A stretch of 64,000 nucleotides of DNA from Pseudoteredinibacter isoporae_A (GTDB taxonomy: Bacteria; Pseudomonadota; Gammaproteobacteria; Pseudomonadales; Cellvibrionaceae), in contig NZ_BAABWJ010000007.1 in assembly GCF_040372805.1 (NCBI RefSeq), positions 1 through 64,000 of the forward strand. Direction: 5' to 3'. How positions within the stretch are numbered: the first letter of the stretch is position 1; each line of letters starts with the position of its first letter. The position numbers and the translations under genes were made by a program. The notes below the pieces were generated by a model. The model worked only from the letters and a program-made list of their open reading frames with translations. It did no database searches and was not told the origin of the DNA. This document shows positions 54,648 to 63,208 of the stretch, piece by piece.

Positions 54648-54935
54648 ATGCAAAACAACATCATCAACAAACCCGAACACGTTCCGGCAAAGACCTCAAC
54701 CCTGGCGATTGTCAGCCTGGTTTTCGGTATTTTAGGTTTGTTTTTTATCGGTTCTTTGGTTGGCATTATCACAGGCCATCTCGCCCGCTCGGAGATTCGC
54801 AAGAGCGAAGGCCGCCTGGAGGGCGACGCCCTCGCCCTGACGGGCCTGATTACTGGTTATATCGGCTTTATCCTGGCGTTTATCTGGGTTGCCCTGCTTG
54901 GTGGACTTGCCATCCTGGCCGCCCTGTTCGGCTAA
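54648..54935 (+). CDS. Small DUF4190-type membrane protein
   Basis: 95 residues with two TM helices (about 18-42 and 65-90). The pattern STLAIVSLVFGILGLFFIGS, GIITGHLARSEIRKS, then ALTGLITGYIGFILAF is typical of DUF4190 proteins. Its function is unknown. It lies 31 bp after nth and may be co-transcribed. Confidence 0.85.
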   Translation: MQNNIINKPEHVPAKTSTLAIVSLVFGILGLFFIGSLVGIITGHLARSEIRKSEGRLEGDALALTGLITGYIGFILAFIWVALLGGLAILAALFG

Positions 54936-55074
54936 TCAGCCTCTTCCGGTCAATGGACAAGAAATCCCACACCGGGGCTACAAGGCGCCCTCGGGTATTT
55001 GCTATGCTTAGCCCCTTTTTACGACAACATTTGCGTGACAAGCAGGTACGCACTGACTCTTAGGGAACTGAAAT

Positions 55075-55425
55075 ATGGCCATCACCCTCTATGGCATCCC
55101 CAATTGCGACACGGTTAAAAAAGCCCGCAACTGGTTGGACAAAGAAAACATCGACTACCAATTCCACGACTTTCGCAAAGACGGACTGGAATCGGCTCAG
55201 GTTGAACAATGGATTAAGGAGCTGGGCTGGGAAACTCTGGTGAATAAACGCAGCACCAGCTGGAAAGCCCTGGATGACAACCAGCGCCAGAACATGGACG
55301 CCAACACGGCCTTAGCCGCCATTTTGGAAAGCCCAACCCTGATCAAGAGACCACTGCTGGATAATGGCAAGAGCCGCAATGTCGGCTTTAAAGCGGCAGA
55401 CTACGAACACATCCTGAAGGCCTGA
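55075..55425 (+). CDS. ArsC/Spx-family protein (YffB-like)
   Basis: 116 residues with the thioredoxin-like ArsC fold. The N-terminal YGIPNCDTVKKARNWLDK (about 5-22) has a single Cys where the active site lies, and LLDNGKSRNVGFKAADY (about 97-113) is characteristic of YffB. It lies between DUF4190 and dapD, as yffB does in Pseudomonas. It is probably a glutathione-dependent reductase; no substrate is known. Confidence 0.88.
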   Translation: MAITLYGIPNCDTVKKARNWLDKENIDYQFHDFRKDGLESAQVEQWIKELGWETLVNKRSTSWKALDDNQRQNMDANTALAAILESPTLIKRPLLDNGKSRNVGFKAADYEHILKA

Positions 55426-55468
55426 CCTCGGACCCATATAAAACGGCAATAAATACATAGGAAACACC

Positions 55469-56500
55469 ATGAGCAATCTATACAGCGTCGGCCTTGGCGT
55501 CGGCACTCAAAATCAAAACGGTGAATGGCTGGAAGTCTTTTATCCGGCCCCACTACTCAATGCCGATGCCGCTATGGGCGATGCCCTGGCAGCCGCTGGC
55601 TATCAGGGCGGCAATGCGGCACTTGAGATCGACACCCAGGTCATGGCTGATTTGGCAGCGACATTAAAAAATACGGGTCAGGAAGAACAGGCCAATATCG
55701 CGGAACAGTTGAGCAACAGCGAACGTCCTCTGGTATTAACGGTACTGGCAGAAGACAACGCCCCTGCCAGCACCCCCGAGGCCTACTTAAAGCTACACTT
55801 GATCTCTCATCGCCTGGTAAAACCTCACGGTACGGATCTTTCCGGTATCTTTGGCCTGCTGCCCAATGTGGCCTGGACCAACGAAGGCGCCATCGATTTG
55901 GCCGAGTTGCCTGAGCGGCAATTGCAAGCTCGCCTGAAAGGTCAGTTATTGGAAGTATCCTGTGTCGACAAATTCCCAAAAATGAGCAACTACGTTGTGC
56001 CAGCCGGTGTCCGTATTGCTCACACCGCTCGGGTGCGCTTGGGTGCTTATCTGGGCGAAGGCACCACCATCATGCACGAAGGCTTTGTAAACTTTAATGC
56101 TGGTACTGAAGGCCCCGGTATGATCGAAGGTCGCGTGTCGGCCGGCGTAATGATTGGCGCGGGCTCCGATCTGGGTGGTAGCGCCTCGACCATGGGCACC
56201 CTATCCGGCGGTGGCAATATTATTATCTCGGTAGGCAAAGAATGTTTACTGGGCGCCAACGCCGGCATTGGTATTCCACTGGGCGATCGCTGTACCGTTG
56301 AAGCAGGTTTGTACATCACGGCTGGCACCAAAGTCCAACTGTTGGATGACCAGGGCCAAAAAGTTGAGGACGTTAAAGCCCGCGATTTAGCTGGCAAATC
56401 GGATCTGTTGTTTCGACGCAATTCCAGCACAGGCGCCGTTGAATGCCGCACCAATAAAAACGCGATTGCCCTGAACGAAGAGCTGCACGCAAACAACTAA
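55469..56500 (+). CDS. dapD: Tetrahydrodipicolinate N-succinyltransferase
   Basis: 343 residues, the longer Pseudomonas-type form. The C-terminal half is a left-handed beta-helix (for example TARVRLGAYLGEGTTIMHEG, about 188-207, and GRVSAGVMIGAGSDLGGSAS). It succinylates tetrahydrodipicolinate in the lysine/diaminopimelate pathway, upstream of dapC and dapE products. A terminator follows. Confidence 0.95.
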   Translation: MSNLYSVGLGVGTQNQNGEWLEVFYPAPLLNADAAMGDALAAAGYQGGNAALEIDTQVMADLAATLKNTGQEEQANIAEQLSNSERPLVLTVLAEDNAPASTPEAYLKLHLISHRLVKPHGTDLSGIFGLLPNVAWTNEGAIDLAELPERQLQARLKGQLLEVSCVDKFPKMSNYVVPAGVRIAHTARVRLGAYLGEGTTIMHEGFVNFNAGTEGPGMIEGRVSAGVMIGAGSDLGGSASTMGTLSGGGNIIISVGKECLLGANAGIGIPLGDRCTVEAGLYITAGTKVQLLDDQGQKVEDVKARDLAGKSDLLFRRNSSTGAVECRTNKNAIALNEELHANN

Positions 56501-56517
56501 GCAGCCTATTTCATACC

Positions 56518-56555
56518 AAGCCCCGATCCTTACATCACATCGGGGCTTTGTTTTT
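56518..56555 (+). terminator. Terminator of dapD
   Basis: Stem AAGCCCCGAT (56518-56527) / ATCGGGGCTT (56539-56548), loop of 11, followed by a T-rich tail (TGTTTTT). Confidence 0.9.
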
Positions 56556-56622
56556 AAAGCCGTTCCATCAGGCTGAAGAGCCAGAGGCTTGAGACAAAGC
56601 CAACACCTAGCAAGAGAAGACT

Positions 56623-57756
56623 ATGAGCCATTCCCCCACCCTCCAACTCGCCATGGATTTAATCAGCCGCCCTTCGGTCACCCCCGAAGATGAAGGCTGC
56701 CAAGCCTTAATGTGTGAACGCCTGGCTGCACTGGGTTTCACCATTCACAATCTTCGTTTCGGAGAGGTGGATAACTTCTGGGCCATTCGCGGTGATGAGG
56801 GCCCAATCTTTGCCTTTGCCGGCCACACGGATGTTGTCCCTACAGGCCCCGAAAGCAATTGGCAACGACCGCCGTTTGAACCCGTCATCGAGAACGATAT
56901 GCTTTACGGTCGCGGTGCGGCCGATATGAAAGGCAGCCTGGCCGCCATGGTGGTAGCGGTTGAAAACTTTATTAGCCAACACCCCGACCACACGGGGCGC
57001 CTTGCCTTTTTGATTACCTCTGATGAAGAAGGCCCCGCCATTAATGGCACCGTAAAAGTGGTTGAATGGCTGGAAGAAAGAGAAGAAAAAATCACCTGGT
57101 GTTTGGTCGGCGAACCGTCCAGTACTGATCAGGTGGGCGACGTTATTAAAAACGGCCGCCGCGGCTCCTTAGGGTGTGAGCTGAAAGTGAAGGGCATCCA
57201 AGGTCATGTTGCCTACCCTCATTTGGCTCGCAACCCTATTCATCAGGCCGCACCTGCCCTGGCCGAACTCGCAGCCGAAGAATGGGATCAAGGCAACGAT
57301 TTTTTCCCGGCCACCAGTTTTCAAATTTCCAATATCAATGGCGGCACCGGTGCAACCAATGTCATCCCTGGTGATGTCGATGTAGTGTTTAATTTCCGCT
57401 TCTCGACTGAACTGAACGAAGAACAATTGCGTCAGCGCAGTGAAGCCATTTTGGACAAACATCAGCTTGAGTACGATATCAACTGGAAGCTCAGCGGCCA
57501 CCCCTTTCTTACGCCCGAAGGCCCATTGGTGGACGCCGCCGTCAAAGCCATCAAAGACGTATGTGATATCGACACCGAACTGTCTACGGCAGGAGGCACT
57601 TCGGACGGTCGCTTCATTGCGCCAACCGGTGCTCAAGTGCTTGAACTCGGTCCGGTGAACGCCACCATTCACAAAGTGGATGAATGTGTTTGTGCCAGTG
57701 ATCTGGATCAACTTCAGGAAGTGTATCTTGGCTTGCTGAAAAACCTGCTCACCTAA
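56623..57756 (+). CDS. dapE: Succinyl-diaminopimelate desuccinylase
   Basis: 377 residues of the M20 family. Metal ligands lie in FAGHTDVVPTG (about 65-75), YGRGAADMKGSLAAM (about 95-109), TSDEEGPAINGT (about 132-143), and near the C-terminus the His in NATIHKVDECV. The GGTSDGRF segment (about 325-332) is diagnostic. It completes the dapC/dapD pathway. Ribosome site AAGAGAAG lies just before the ATG. Confidence 0.97.
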   Translation: MSHSPTLQLAMDLISRPSVTPEDEGCQALMCERLAALGFTIHNLRFGEVDNFWAIRGDEGPIFAFAGHTDVVPTGPESNWQRPPFEPVIENDMLYGRGAADMKGSLAAMVVAVENFISQHPDHTGRLAFLITSDEEGPAINGTVKVVEWLEEREEKITWCLVGEPSSTDQVGDVIKNGRRGSLGCELKVKGIQGHVAYPHLARNPIHQAAPALAELAAEEWDQGNDFFPATSFQISNINGGTGATNVIPGDVDVVFNFRFSTELNEEQLRQRSEAILDKHQLEYDINWKLSGHPFLTPEGPLVDAAVKAIKDVCDIDTELSTAGGTSDGRFIAPTGAQVLELGPVNATIHKVDECVCASDLDQLQEVYLGLLKNLLT

Positions 57757-57802
57757 ACGCCTCACCGAAGCTTTTCGCAATCACTTCCCGCTCGGATACA
57801 TT

Positions 57803-57847
57803 GGTCAGTGGTGAATGGGGCTAATAAAACCTCATTCACCACTGACC
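57803..57847. repeat. Perfect 15-bp inverted repeat after dapE
   Basis: GGTCAGTGGTGAATG (57803-57817) pairs with CATTCACCACTGACC (57833-57847), loop 15 nt. It lacks a T-tail. It may act as a Rho-assisted terminator or mRNA 3' stabiliser for dapE, or be a small mobile repeat. Confidence 0.7.
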
Positions 57848-57958
57848 GGTATTCTTCGACCGCGCATCACAAGGTTTTAAGAATTTTCTGGCTGTAACAT
57901 AGCAGTCACATTCCCCACCTATATTAGCCAGCATCGAGATTGAGACAGGAAAAGAACG

Positions 57959-58156
57959 ATGTCTGAGCAAGAGGCCAAACCGCCAAATGCCAAAGTGATT
58001 CCCTTCCCCCGTCGCAATTTCCACGGAGCCGCCATCATTGATGAAGATGGTACGGAAACGCCAATCACTGAGGCCATGGTTGATGAAGCGATTGATCGCC
58101 TTATTAATTATTTACCCAACTGGTTGCACCCGTTATCGGCGCCGGCAAATACTTGA
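57959..58156 (+). CDS. Small conserved-looking protein of unknown function
   Basis: 65 residues (begins MSEQEAKPPNAKVIPFPRR), hydrophilic N-terminus then a short helical part (ITEAMVDEAIDRLINYLP). AGGAAAAG lies 5-6 bases before the ATG, which supports translation. The KVIPFPRR motif recalls short linear motifs seen in other small proteobacterial proteins. No family can be assigned. Confidence 0.7.
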   Translation: MSEQEAKPPNAKVIPFPRRNFHGAAIIDEDGTETPITEAMVDEAIDRLINYLPNWLHPLSAPANT

Positions 58157-58220
58157 ACTTAATTAGGAATGTACGTCCTCTTTAAGTGCAGGCAGTACCA
58201 GTTTTAAACTCTCCTCATAC

Positions 58221-59381
58221 TTATTGGGAAAATCCCAAGGCGACTAGACTGTGTTCTAGTCGCTGCTTTTCTTTTTCTGACGATAATTCCACGCCCTCCA
58301 ACCGGAAGTGAAAAAATTCTCGACGTTTAGGATAGTGCTTGCGCAGGCGATCAAACTCTGAGGCAAATTCATTGGGATGATGCTCCATAGACCGGCGCAA
58401 CCGCTGATCGTCCGAGCGAATGTCGTAACAATGAGGAATCAGTTGTTGTATGGCAGAGAAAGCTGTGGTTGCCTCTGAGCCTGAAACACCTTGCACGTGC
58501 TCACCCACACTTTGTTCCGCTTGTAAGGTTTTCCCCAAGCAATCCGCGAGACGCTTGGCGATCATCTGTGTACCCAGGACTTTTCCATCATAACTGTAGC
58601 CCGCAATATGAGGCGTCGCGATATCGACAAGAGGCAGCAATTCAGAATGAATGTGGGGTTCATCCTGCCACACGTCCAATACCGTCTTAAGGTCCGCTTG
58701 GTTTTTCAGGCGCCGGTACAACGCCCGGTTATCCAAGCAATCGCCGCGCCCGCAATTTAACAAGACCGTTCCCGGCCGCAGTTTGGCGATTTCCGGCTCC
58801 CCAATCATTTGATAGGTTGGCGCCAGGCCCTCGTGGCTTAAGGGCGCATGCATGGACACAATATCGCAGCTCAATACTTCATCCAGACTCGCTAATACCG
58901 GATAGCGATCTTGCTCAATCAATGGATCATAGCCAAGACAATCTATCCCCAATTGAGATGCTCGTCGATACAAAGCCGAGCCCACATTACCCATGCCGAT
59001 AATTCCCAGGCGCTTCCCCTGCCAATCGCAGGCCAGATGAGCCAAGGCTGCAAACACGTATTCCACTACAGAGTTGGCGTTGCAGGCTGGCGCATTGGCA
59101 TAGGCAATGCCGCGCGTGTCCAAATAATTGGTATCAATGTGATCCATGCCAATGGTGCAGCTTCCAACAAAGCGTACTGGGCTGTCTTTCAGTAAAGCCT
59201 CATTCACCTTGCTGACGGATCGCACAACAAGCGCATCCACATCGGCCACATCTTCGGCACAAATTTCCCGACCAGCTTTAAAACGCAATTCACCTTTTCC
59301 TGTCTCTGCCAGCCCGGCATTCGCAAACTCGGAAAAATAGTGTTCGGCCATCGGGATGTTTTCATCGAGCAAAATAATCAC
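58221..59381 (-). CDS. pdxB: Erythronate-4-phosphate dehydrogenase
   Basis: 386 residues from a GTG at 59381 with GGAG 7 bases upstream; the ATG at 59444 adds an unrelated leader. The NAD-binding GKRLGIIGMGNVGSALYRRA and the D-2-hydroxyacid dehydrogenase residues (Arg in LLNCGRGDCLDN, Glu in WQDEPHIH, His in TPHIAGYSYDG) are present, with the PdxB C-terminal domain. It acts in pyridoxal phosphate synthesis. Its start overlaps the stop of the upstream exonuclease as GTGA. Confidence 0.95.
   Translation of the reverse strand: MIILLDENIPMAEHYFSEFANAGLAETGKGELRFKAGREICAEDVADVDALVVRSVSKVNEALLKDSPVRFVGSCTIGMDHIDTNYLDTRGIAYANAPACNANSVVEYVFAALAHLACDWQGKRLGIIGMGNVGSALYRRASQLGIDCLGYDPLIEQDRYPVLASLDEVLSCDIVSMHAPLSHEGLAPTYQMIGEPEIAKLRPGTVLLNCGRGDCLDNRALYRRLKNQADLKTVLDVWQDEPHIHSELLPLVDIATPHIAGYSYDGKVLGTQMIAKRLADCLGKTLQAEQSVGEHVQGVSGSEATTAFSAIQQLIPHCYDIRSDDQRLRRSMEHHPNEFASEFDRLRKHYPKRREFFHFRLEGVELSSEKEKQRLEHSLVALGFSQ
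58240..58275 (+). terminator. Terminator embedded in the 3' end of pdxB
   Basis: A 9-bp stem GCGACTAGA (58240-58248) / TCTAGTCGC (58255-58263) is followed on the plus strand by a T-rich tail (TGCTTTTCTTTTT). It would end the 57959-58156 transcript although it lies inside the antisense strand of pdxB. Confidence 0.7.
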
Positions 59382-60280
59382 GCATCGTCTCCAAAGACTT
59401 TCCTCACTCGGCTGGCCAAGCGGGCAAAACCCTGATCGGCACAAAACTGTTCCAGTGCATCAACATCGGCTGATCGCCACTGCAACTCCTGCAACGAATC
59501 CACAAGCGGGATATCACACACAATCGTCGCCAGGGTTTTGGCCATCGCCACTTGTTCCAAATGCTCTTCCAGTTTATCCGCCAGGCCCTTTGCCCCACGA
59601 ATCTTCATGTGCTGAAGTTCATCCAGCTTGGCATATACGCCTTTCACACTGCCATGGGTCTGCAACAAGGCCGCCGCCGTTTTAGCGCCAATACCGGGAA
59701 CGCCAGGAATGTCATCAATGGAATCCCCCACCAAGGCCAGATAATCCGCCATCGCTTCAGGAGGTACTCCCCATTTCTCTTCGATATCCGAATCGTAGTG
59801 CGCAATATCCTTCGCAAAATCCCAGAGATAGTCCTGCTTTCTGCGTATCAACTGTCCCAGGTCTTTGTCACGGCTTAAGATTGCAATCGGTTGGGAACTG
59901 CGCCGGGCGATTCGGCTCAGGCTGCCAATCAAATCGTCCGCCTCATAACGCGTTGAACCGAAACAGGGAATGCCCATTAACTCCGCAACTTCCCGACAGG
60001 TCTCCAGTTGGTAAGCCAGTGCCTCATCAGGCAACGCACGGCTCGATTTATAATCCGGGTACAACTCTTCGCGAAACCCCTGCCCCAGACTTTCATCAAA
60101 ACACAACCCCAGGCGTTTGGGGTCGTATTGTTCCTTAAGCTTTAACAAGAAGGTGGCAAAGCCATAGACCGCTTCGGTGGAGTATCCATTACGAGCCGTC
60201 CAGTTAGGGGGCAGAGAAAAGTAATACTGAAAAATGTAGATCGAGGCATCGATCAGACAGGTGGCCGCCAAAGGCTTCAT
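59378..60280 (-). CDS. 5'-3' exonuclease (Pol I-type nuclease domain, ExoIX-like)
   Basis: 300 residues from ATG 60280, overlapping the epmC stop as ATGA. It matches the N-terminal nuclease domain of DNA polymerase I: conserved Asp in YEADDLIGSLSRIA (about 108-121), AILSRDKDLGQL (about 131-142) and the helix-hairpin-helix GDSIDDIPGVPGIGAKTAAA (about 182-201). It lacks any polymerase domain. Stand-alone copies trim flaps and primers. ATG 60298 is a less likely start. Confidence 0.9.
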   Translation of the reverse strand: MKPLAATCLIDASIYIFQYYFSLPPNWTARNGYSTEAVYGFATFLLKLKEQYDPKRLGLCFDESLGQGFREELYPDYKSSRALPDEALAYQLETCREVAELMGIPCFGSTRYEADDLIGSLSRIARRSSQPIAILSRDKDLGQLIRRKQDYLWDFAKDIAHYDSDIEEKWGVPPEAMADYLALVGDSIDDIPGVPGIGAKTAAALLQTHGSVKGVYAKLDELQHMKIRGAKGLADKLEEHLEQVAMAKTLATIVCDIPLVDSLQELQWRSADVDALEQFCADQGFARLASRVRKVFGDDA

Positions 60281-60849
60281 CGTATATCTTCCTGGCAATA
60301 ACGGGCGGCCTCACAGGCTTTGTGAGCACTGCTCCCATAAAAGTCAGCAAGCGCAGCGATCAAGGTTAAGCTGCGTTCGTTCAATCGACCGTTACAGTAT
60401 TCTCGCAGCTCACTATAAATACGCTGGCAGAATTCCGTACTGGGCATCAAACCCGCCTCGGCATTGTCAGCACTGACGCGAAACGGGAAACCGGCGGCGC
60501 GCGCAAGAATACACTCCAGAGCCTGGGGTTTGGCCTCAACCTGCTCAAACGCCAGCTGTTGCTCCGGATTGCGCCCATCCGGCGCATACCAATAGCCATA
60601 ATCTTCCTGTTGGCGACGCATCTCGCCGGCGACCAGCCAATGCGCTATTTCGTGCAAGCCACTGGCGTAATAATCTCGCGTAAAATAAATTCGGTGGTGG
60701 GTATTGTCCGGATCGGCGATTTGATACAACGGCTCGTCAGCACCGCCTATCAAGACAGTATTGTGGCTGTCCTGAAAGCAGCGATTAAACACCGCGATTA
60801 GATCCTCACAACGATGGGGGGTGTCAGCTAAGGATTCGAGACAACTCAT
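60277..60849 (-). CDS. epmC: Elongation factor P hydroxylase
   Basis: 190 residues. The metal site HEIAHWLVAG (about 66-75) and the YWYAPDGRNPEQQLAFEQVE segment (about 86-105) are diagnostic of EpmC/YfcM, which hydroxylates the modified lysine of EF-P. The efp, epmA and epmB genes are not in this window. It is coupled by ATGA overlaps to both neighbours. Confidence 0.95.
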   Translation of the reverse strand: MSCLESLADTPHRCEDLIAVFNRCFQDSHNTVLIGGADEPLYQIADPDNTHHRIYFTRDYYASGLHEIAHWLVAGEMRRQQEDYGYWYAPDGRNPEQQLAFEQVEAKPQALECILARAAGFPFRVSADNAEAGLMPSTEFCQRIYSELREYCNGRLNERSLTLIAALADFYGSSAHKACEAARYCQEDIR

Positions 60850-61301
60850 TCAGCCACGCACTCCACTTGGCACAAACGTTGAAAATACGCCTCACTGAGA
60901 AACTCTTGCCCGGCTAACAAATGCTCCAGATACCAGCGAGCGGGCTTGAGATCTTCCTGAATCATGGCCTTGTTGGCGACATACACCCAGGCATTGATCG
61001 GCCCATCACTGCTGTGAACGGTAAAAATATCCCGACTGTACAAACGCGGAGCCCCTTCAAAAGGGTCCATTTTAACAATCTGGTGTTCATCCAGCAGGCG
61101 GTAGGCCACTCCTTCAACCACACTGCCCTGACGGAATCCGATATTGGCATAGGAGCGGTGAGGCGCATCGGCGGCACGTTTGTTAAAAAGCAGCTCAGCC
61201 TGCGCCAGGGTGGCGGGTACCGCCAAGTCGAACGCCAGGCCCCGTGTGCGCATGCGCTCGGGGTTCATATTGGAGCCATACGCAAAATAGTAACTGTTCA
61301 A
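60846..61301 (-). CDS. Gamma-glutamylcyclotransferase-like protein
   Basis: 151 residues. The N-terminal YFAYGSNMNPERM (about 5-17) is the substrate-binding loop, and Glu in DPFEGAPRLYSR (about 79-90) is at the catalytic position of the GGCT/AIG2 fold. It acts on gamma-glutamyl amines or related small molecules. It starts the operon epmC-exonuclease-pdxB (overlap ATGA). Its upstream region contains two palindromes. Confidence 0.88.
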   Translation of the reverse strand: MNSYYFAYGSNMNPERMRTRGLAFDLAVPATLAQAELLFNKRAADAPHRSYANIGFRQGSVVEGVAYRLLDEHQIVKMDPFEGAPRLYSRDIFTVHSSDGPINAWVYVANKAMIQEDLKPARWYLEHLLAGQEFLSEAYFQRLCQVECVAE

Positions 61302-61329
61302 AATACGCCCTGATGTATCAAAATAAAAA

Positions 61330-61343
61330 CACTATATATAGTG
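61330..61343. promoter_or_regulatory. Palindrome upstream of the GGCT operon
   Basis: CACTATATATAGTG is a perfect 14-bp palindrome lying 29 bp before the GGCT start. The related palindrome CTATACTTTATATAG is at 61399-61413. Both share CTATA/TATAG arms, so they may bind one regulator, or be AT-rich promoter parts. Confidence 0.45.
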
Positions 61344-61398
61344 AAGGTAGACCGTTTAAAAAATATTTTGTCAAAATGTTGTACTTATGCCAATCTAG

Positions 61399-61413
61399 CT
61401 ATACTTTATATAG
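61399..61413. promoter_or_regulatory. Second CTATA/TATAG palindrome
   Basis: Arms CTATA and TATAG are separated by 5 bases (CTTTA), against direct abutment in the 61330 site. It lies before a possible 22-codon ORF and the 61561 gene on the plus strand. Confidence 0.4.
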
Positions 61414-61424
61414 TAAGGATTTTA

Positions 61425-61493
61425 ATGGCACACCGTACATTGACCCGTTTTAAACACCAATGGGAATTTTACGCGATTTTCAGTGCCATATAA
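61425..61493 (+). CDS. Possible 22-residue small ORF
   Basis: ATG 61425 has TAAGGA 5 bases upstream, a good ribosome site, and opens a frame reading MAHRTLTRF...YAIFSAI before TAA 61491-61493. It could be a leader peptide for the 61561 gene or chance. No homologue is known to me. Confidence 0.3.
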   Translation: MAHRTLTRFKHQWEFYAIFSAI

Positions 61494-61560
61494 TAATAAG
61501 CCTGTTCCGAATTCGGAGTAGGCACCCAAAGCTGCCAAAACCCACAAGGGAGGTAGTCGC

Positions 61561-62268
61561 ATGAAGACCACGGAAAACCGCTCTAAAACCAAGGGCAACG
61601 TCATCGATTTGTTCACGGGCCAGAATTACGCGCCTGAGGACAGCACCCGCTTTATTCGCCTTGCACCGGAACTGGATGGACTGGAGATGCTGTATAGCAA
61701 CGACGCCAGCCCTGACAAGCTGTTCAGCTTAAAAGTCCTGTGTTGGGGCCTGAGGGCGAATGGCGATGTTGTTGGCCTGGTCCCCTGGCTCAATGACATT
61801 GTTGCCTGTATCGACATCAAAGACCCCCTCAACGGTCAATGGGAGGGTTACTACGATCCCGGCGTGGACGAGGTGTTTTACGATGCCCCGATTCACAAAA
61901 TCGTCGAACTGGAGACCGCCGCCGAGTATTACGACTACGAGGCCGCCGAACTCAATGGCGAGTTCAGTATCCAGGAGATCCCAGACACCATAGGCACCCA
62001 CGCCGTATTGGCAGACAAGACCTATGAAAACATCACGCTGACCGAGGTCATCAGCTGGCGTCTATACGGCGATGGCAAGATATCCGGCATGGTCGCCGAC
62101 GAGTCCGAAGTGGTCAGCACACCGGTTCTGCCGGGTGACGAGTGTTTATATCAGGTGCAAAGCCGGGAAGAGTTTCGCTACTTCTTCCAGCACCAGATCG
62201 CCAATCGCATCAAGGCGGAAGACCCGGAAGCGTTGGCTGCGATATCCATTCTGGTCGAAGAACAATAA
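61561..62268 (+). CDS. Hypothetical acidic protein
   Basis: 235 residues, acidic, no signal or TM. Begins MKTTENRSKTKGNVIDLFTG with GGGAGG about 8 bases before the ATG. Two similar beta-rich stretches can be seen, KVLCWGLRANGDVVGLVPWL (about 58-77) and EVISWRLYGDGKISGMVAD (about 159-177), which look like an internal duplication. The family is not recognised and no function can be given. Confidence 0.75.
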   Translation: MKTTENRSKTKGNVIDLFTGQNYAPEDSTRFIRLAPELDGLEMLYSNDASPDKLFSLKVLCWGLRANGDVVGLVPWLNDIVACIDIKDPLNGQWEGYYDPGVDEVFYDAPIHKIVELETAAEYYDYEAAELNGEFSIQEIPDTIGTHAVLADKTYENITLTEVISWRLYGDGKISGMVADESEVVSTPVLPGDECLYQVQSREEFRYFFQHQIANRIKAEDPEALAAISILVEEQ

Positions 62269-62304
62269 CGACCAGTGACACAATACTTGCTCAGGCAAGC
62301 TCTC

Positions 62305-62325
62305 CGGCAGGCGCCCCGCCTGCCG
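62305..62325. terminator. Hairpin between convergent genes
   Basis: A 9-bp stem CGGCAGGCG (62305-62313) / CGCCTGCCG (62317-62325), loop CCC, followed by a C/T-rich tail. It lies between the 61561 gene and tusA and probably terminates the former. Confidence 0.6.
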
Positions 62326-62357
62326 TCCATCCCCTTTCCCTTTTCATTGTGTTCCGC

Positions 62358-62627
62358 TTAGCTCGCCCCTTTGCAGATCCAATAATGGTACTCATCGGCC
62401 TTTTCACCCTGACCGTCCATCTGCTTAATCAATTCATGCCCCAGAAAGGTACAGAATTTAGGAATATCACGCGTGGTTGAAGGATCGGTCGCAAGTACCT
62501 GTAATACCTGACCTTCCTGACACTCTCGCACCTGCTTATGGAGCATCATGACCGGCTCAGGGCATAGCAAGCCCCTTGCATCCAGTGTCGAGTCAACCCG
62601 TATTGATTCATTGTTCGTCGCCGTCAT
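62358..62627 (-). CDS. tusA: TusA-family sulfurtransferase
   Basis: 89 residues. The cysteine motif LDARGLLCPEPVMMLHKQV (about 15-33) and the DPSTTRDIPKFCTFLGHEL segment (about 48-66) match TusA. It passes sulfur toward tRNA 2-thiouridine and molybdenum cofactor. The active Cys is C22. Confidence 0.93.
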   Translation of the reverse strand: MTATNNESIRVDSTLDARGLLCPEPVMMLHKQVRECQEGQVLQVLATDPSTTRDIPKFCTFLGHELIKQMDGQGEKADEYHYWICKGAS

Positions 62628-62761
62628 AGTGCTGATTCTGTACCTTCTTGTTGCTTCGTCATCCGATATACGGCAGCTATTTTAACAGCGAAAACAGCCT
62701 TGTGGACTACACTGTTATTGAGATTTGTCGCTGAGCTGTCAGCGAAGAGTGAGGATGTATT

Positions 62762-63166
62762 TTGTCTCTACTGAAAGATTTAACCATAAACCGCCCCGAT
62801 ATTTTCAGCCGTCACAGCCTGGAATTAAGCTTCAAATTGCTGCGCCATCGAGAACCATCACTGGCTCTTGAAGTGCAAAATATTATGGCCGGAAAGACCA
62901 ACGATGCGCCTTCCGCTCGCACTCTGCCGCCTCATTTGAGCCGCAGCTGCGAGTTCTTTATGGTGGCCATCGATCCAGTGGTCGTCGGGCAGATTATTTC
63001 TTCACTGACCCTGATTGGGCGCAACATCATCGAACAGAATAATGTACGCCCCAGCCGCAAGGCCATCATCCTCTCTTTGCTGGAAGAATGGATGGGCCTG
63101 GTCGAGTGGCTGATCAATGAATCCGAACAACAATTACCGGCGGCCAACGCTACCCATTCCGCGTGA
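62762..63166 (+). CDS. Hypothetical protein with TTG start
   Basis: 134 residues starting at a TTG (62762); GAGG lies 8-9 bases upstream and no ATG in frame is close. It is mostly helical with a segment VVVGQIISSLTLIGRNIIEQ (about 73-92). No TM is certain and no family is recognised. It precedes the ABM monooxygenase by 42 bp. Confidence 0.65.
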   Translation: MSLLKDLTINRPDIFSRHSLELSFKLLRHREPSLALEVQNIMAGKTNDAPSARTLPPHLSRSCEFFMVAIDPVVVGQIISSLTLIGRNIIEQNNVRPSRKAIILSLLEEWMGLVEWLINESEQQLPAANATHSA

Positions 63167-63208
63167 GATTGCGTACCATCTTGATTTTAAGCAGTCTGGA
63201 CGCCCACC

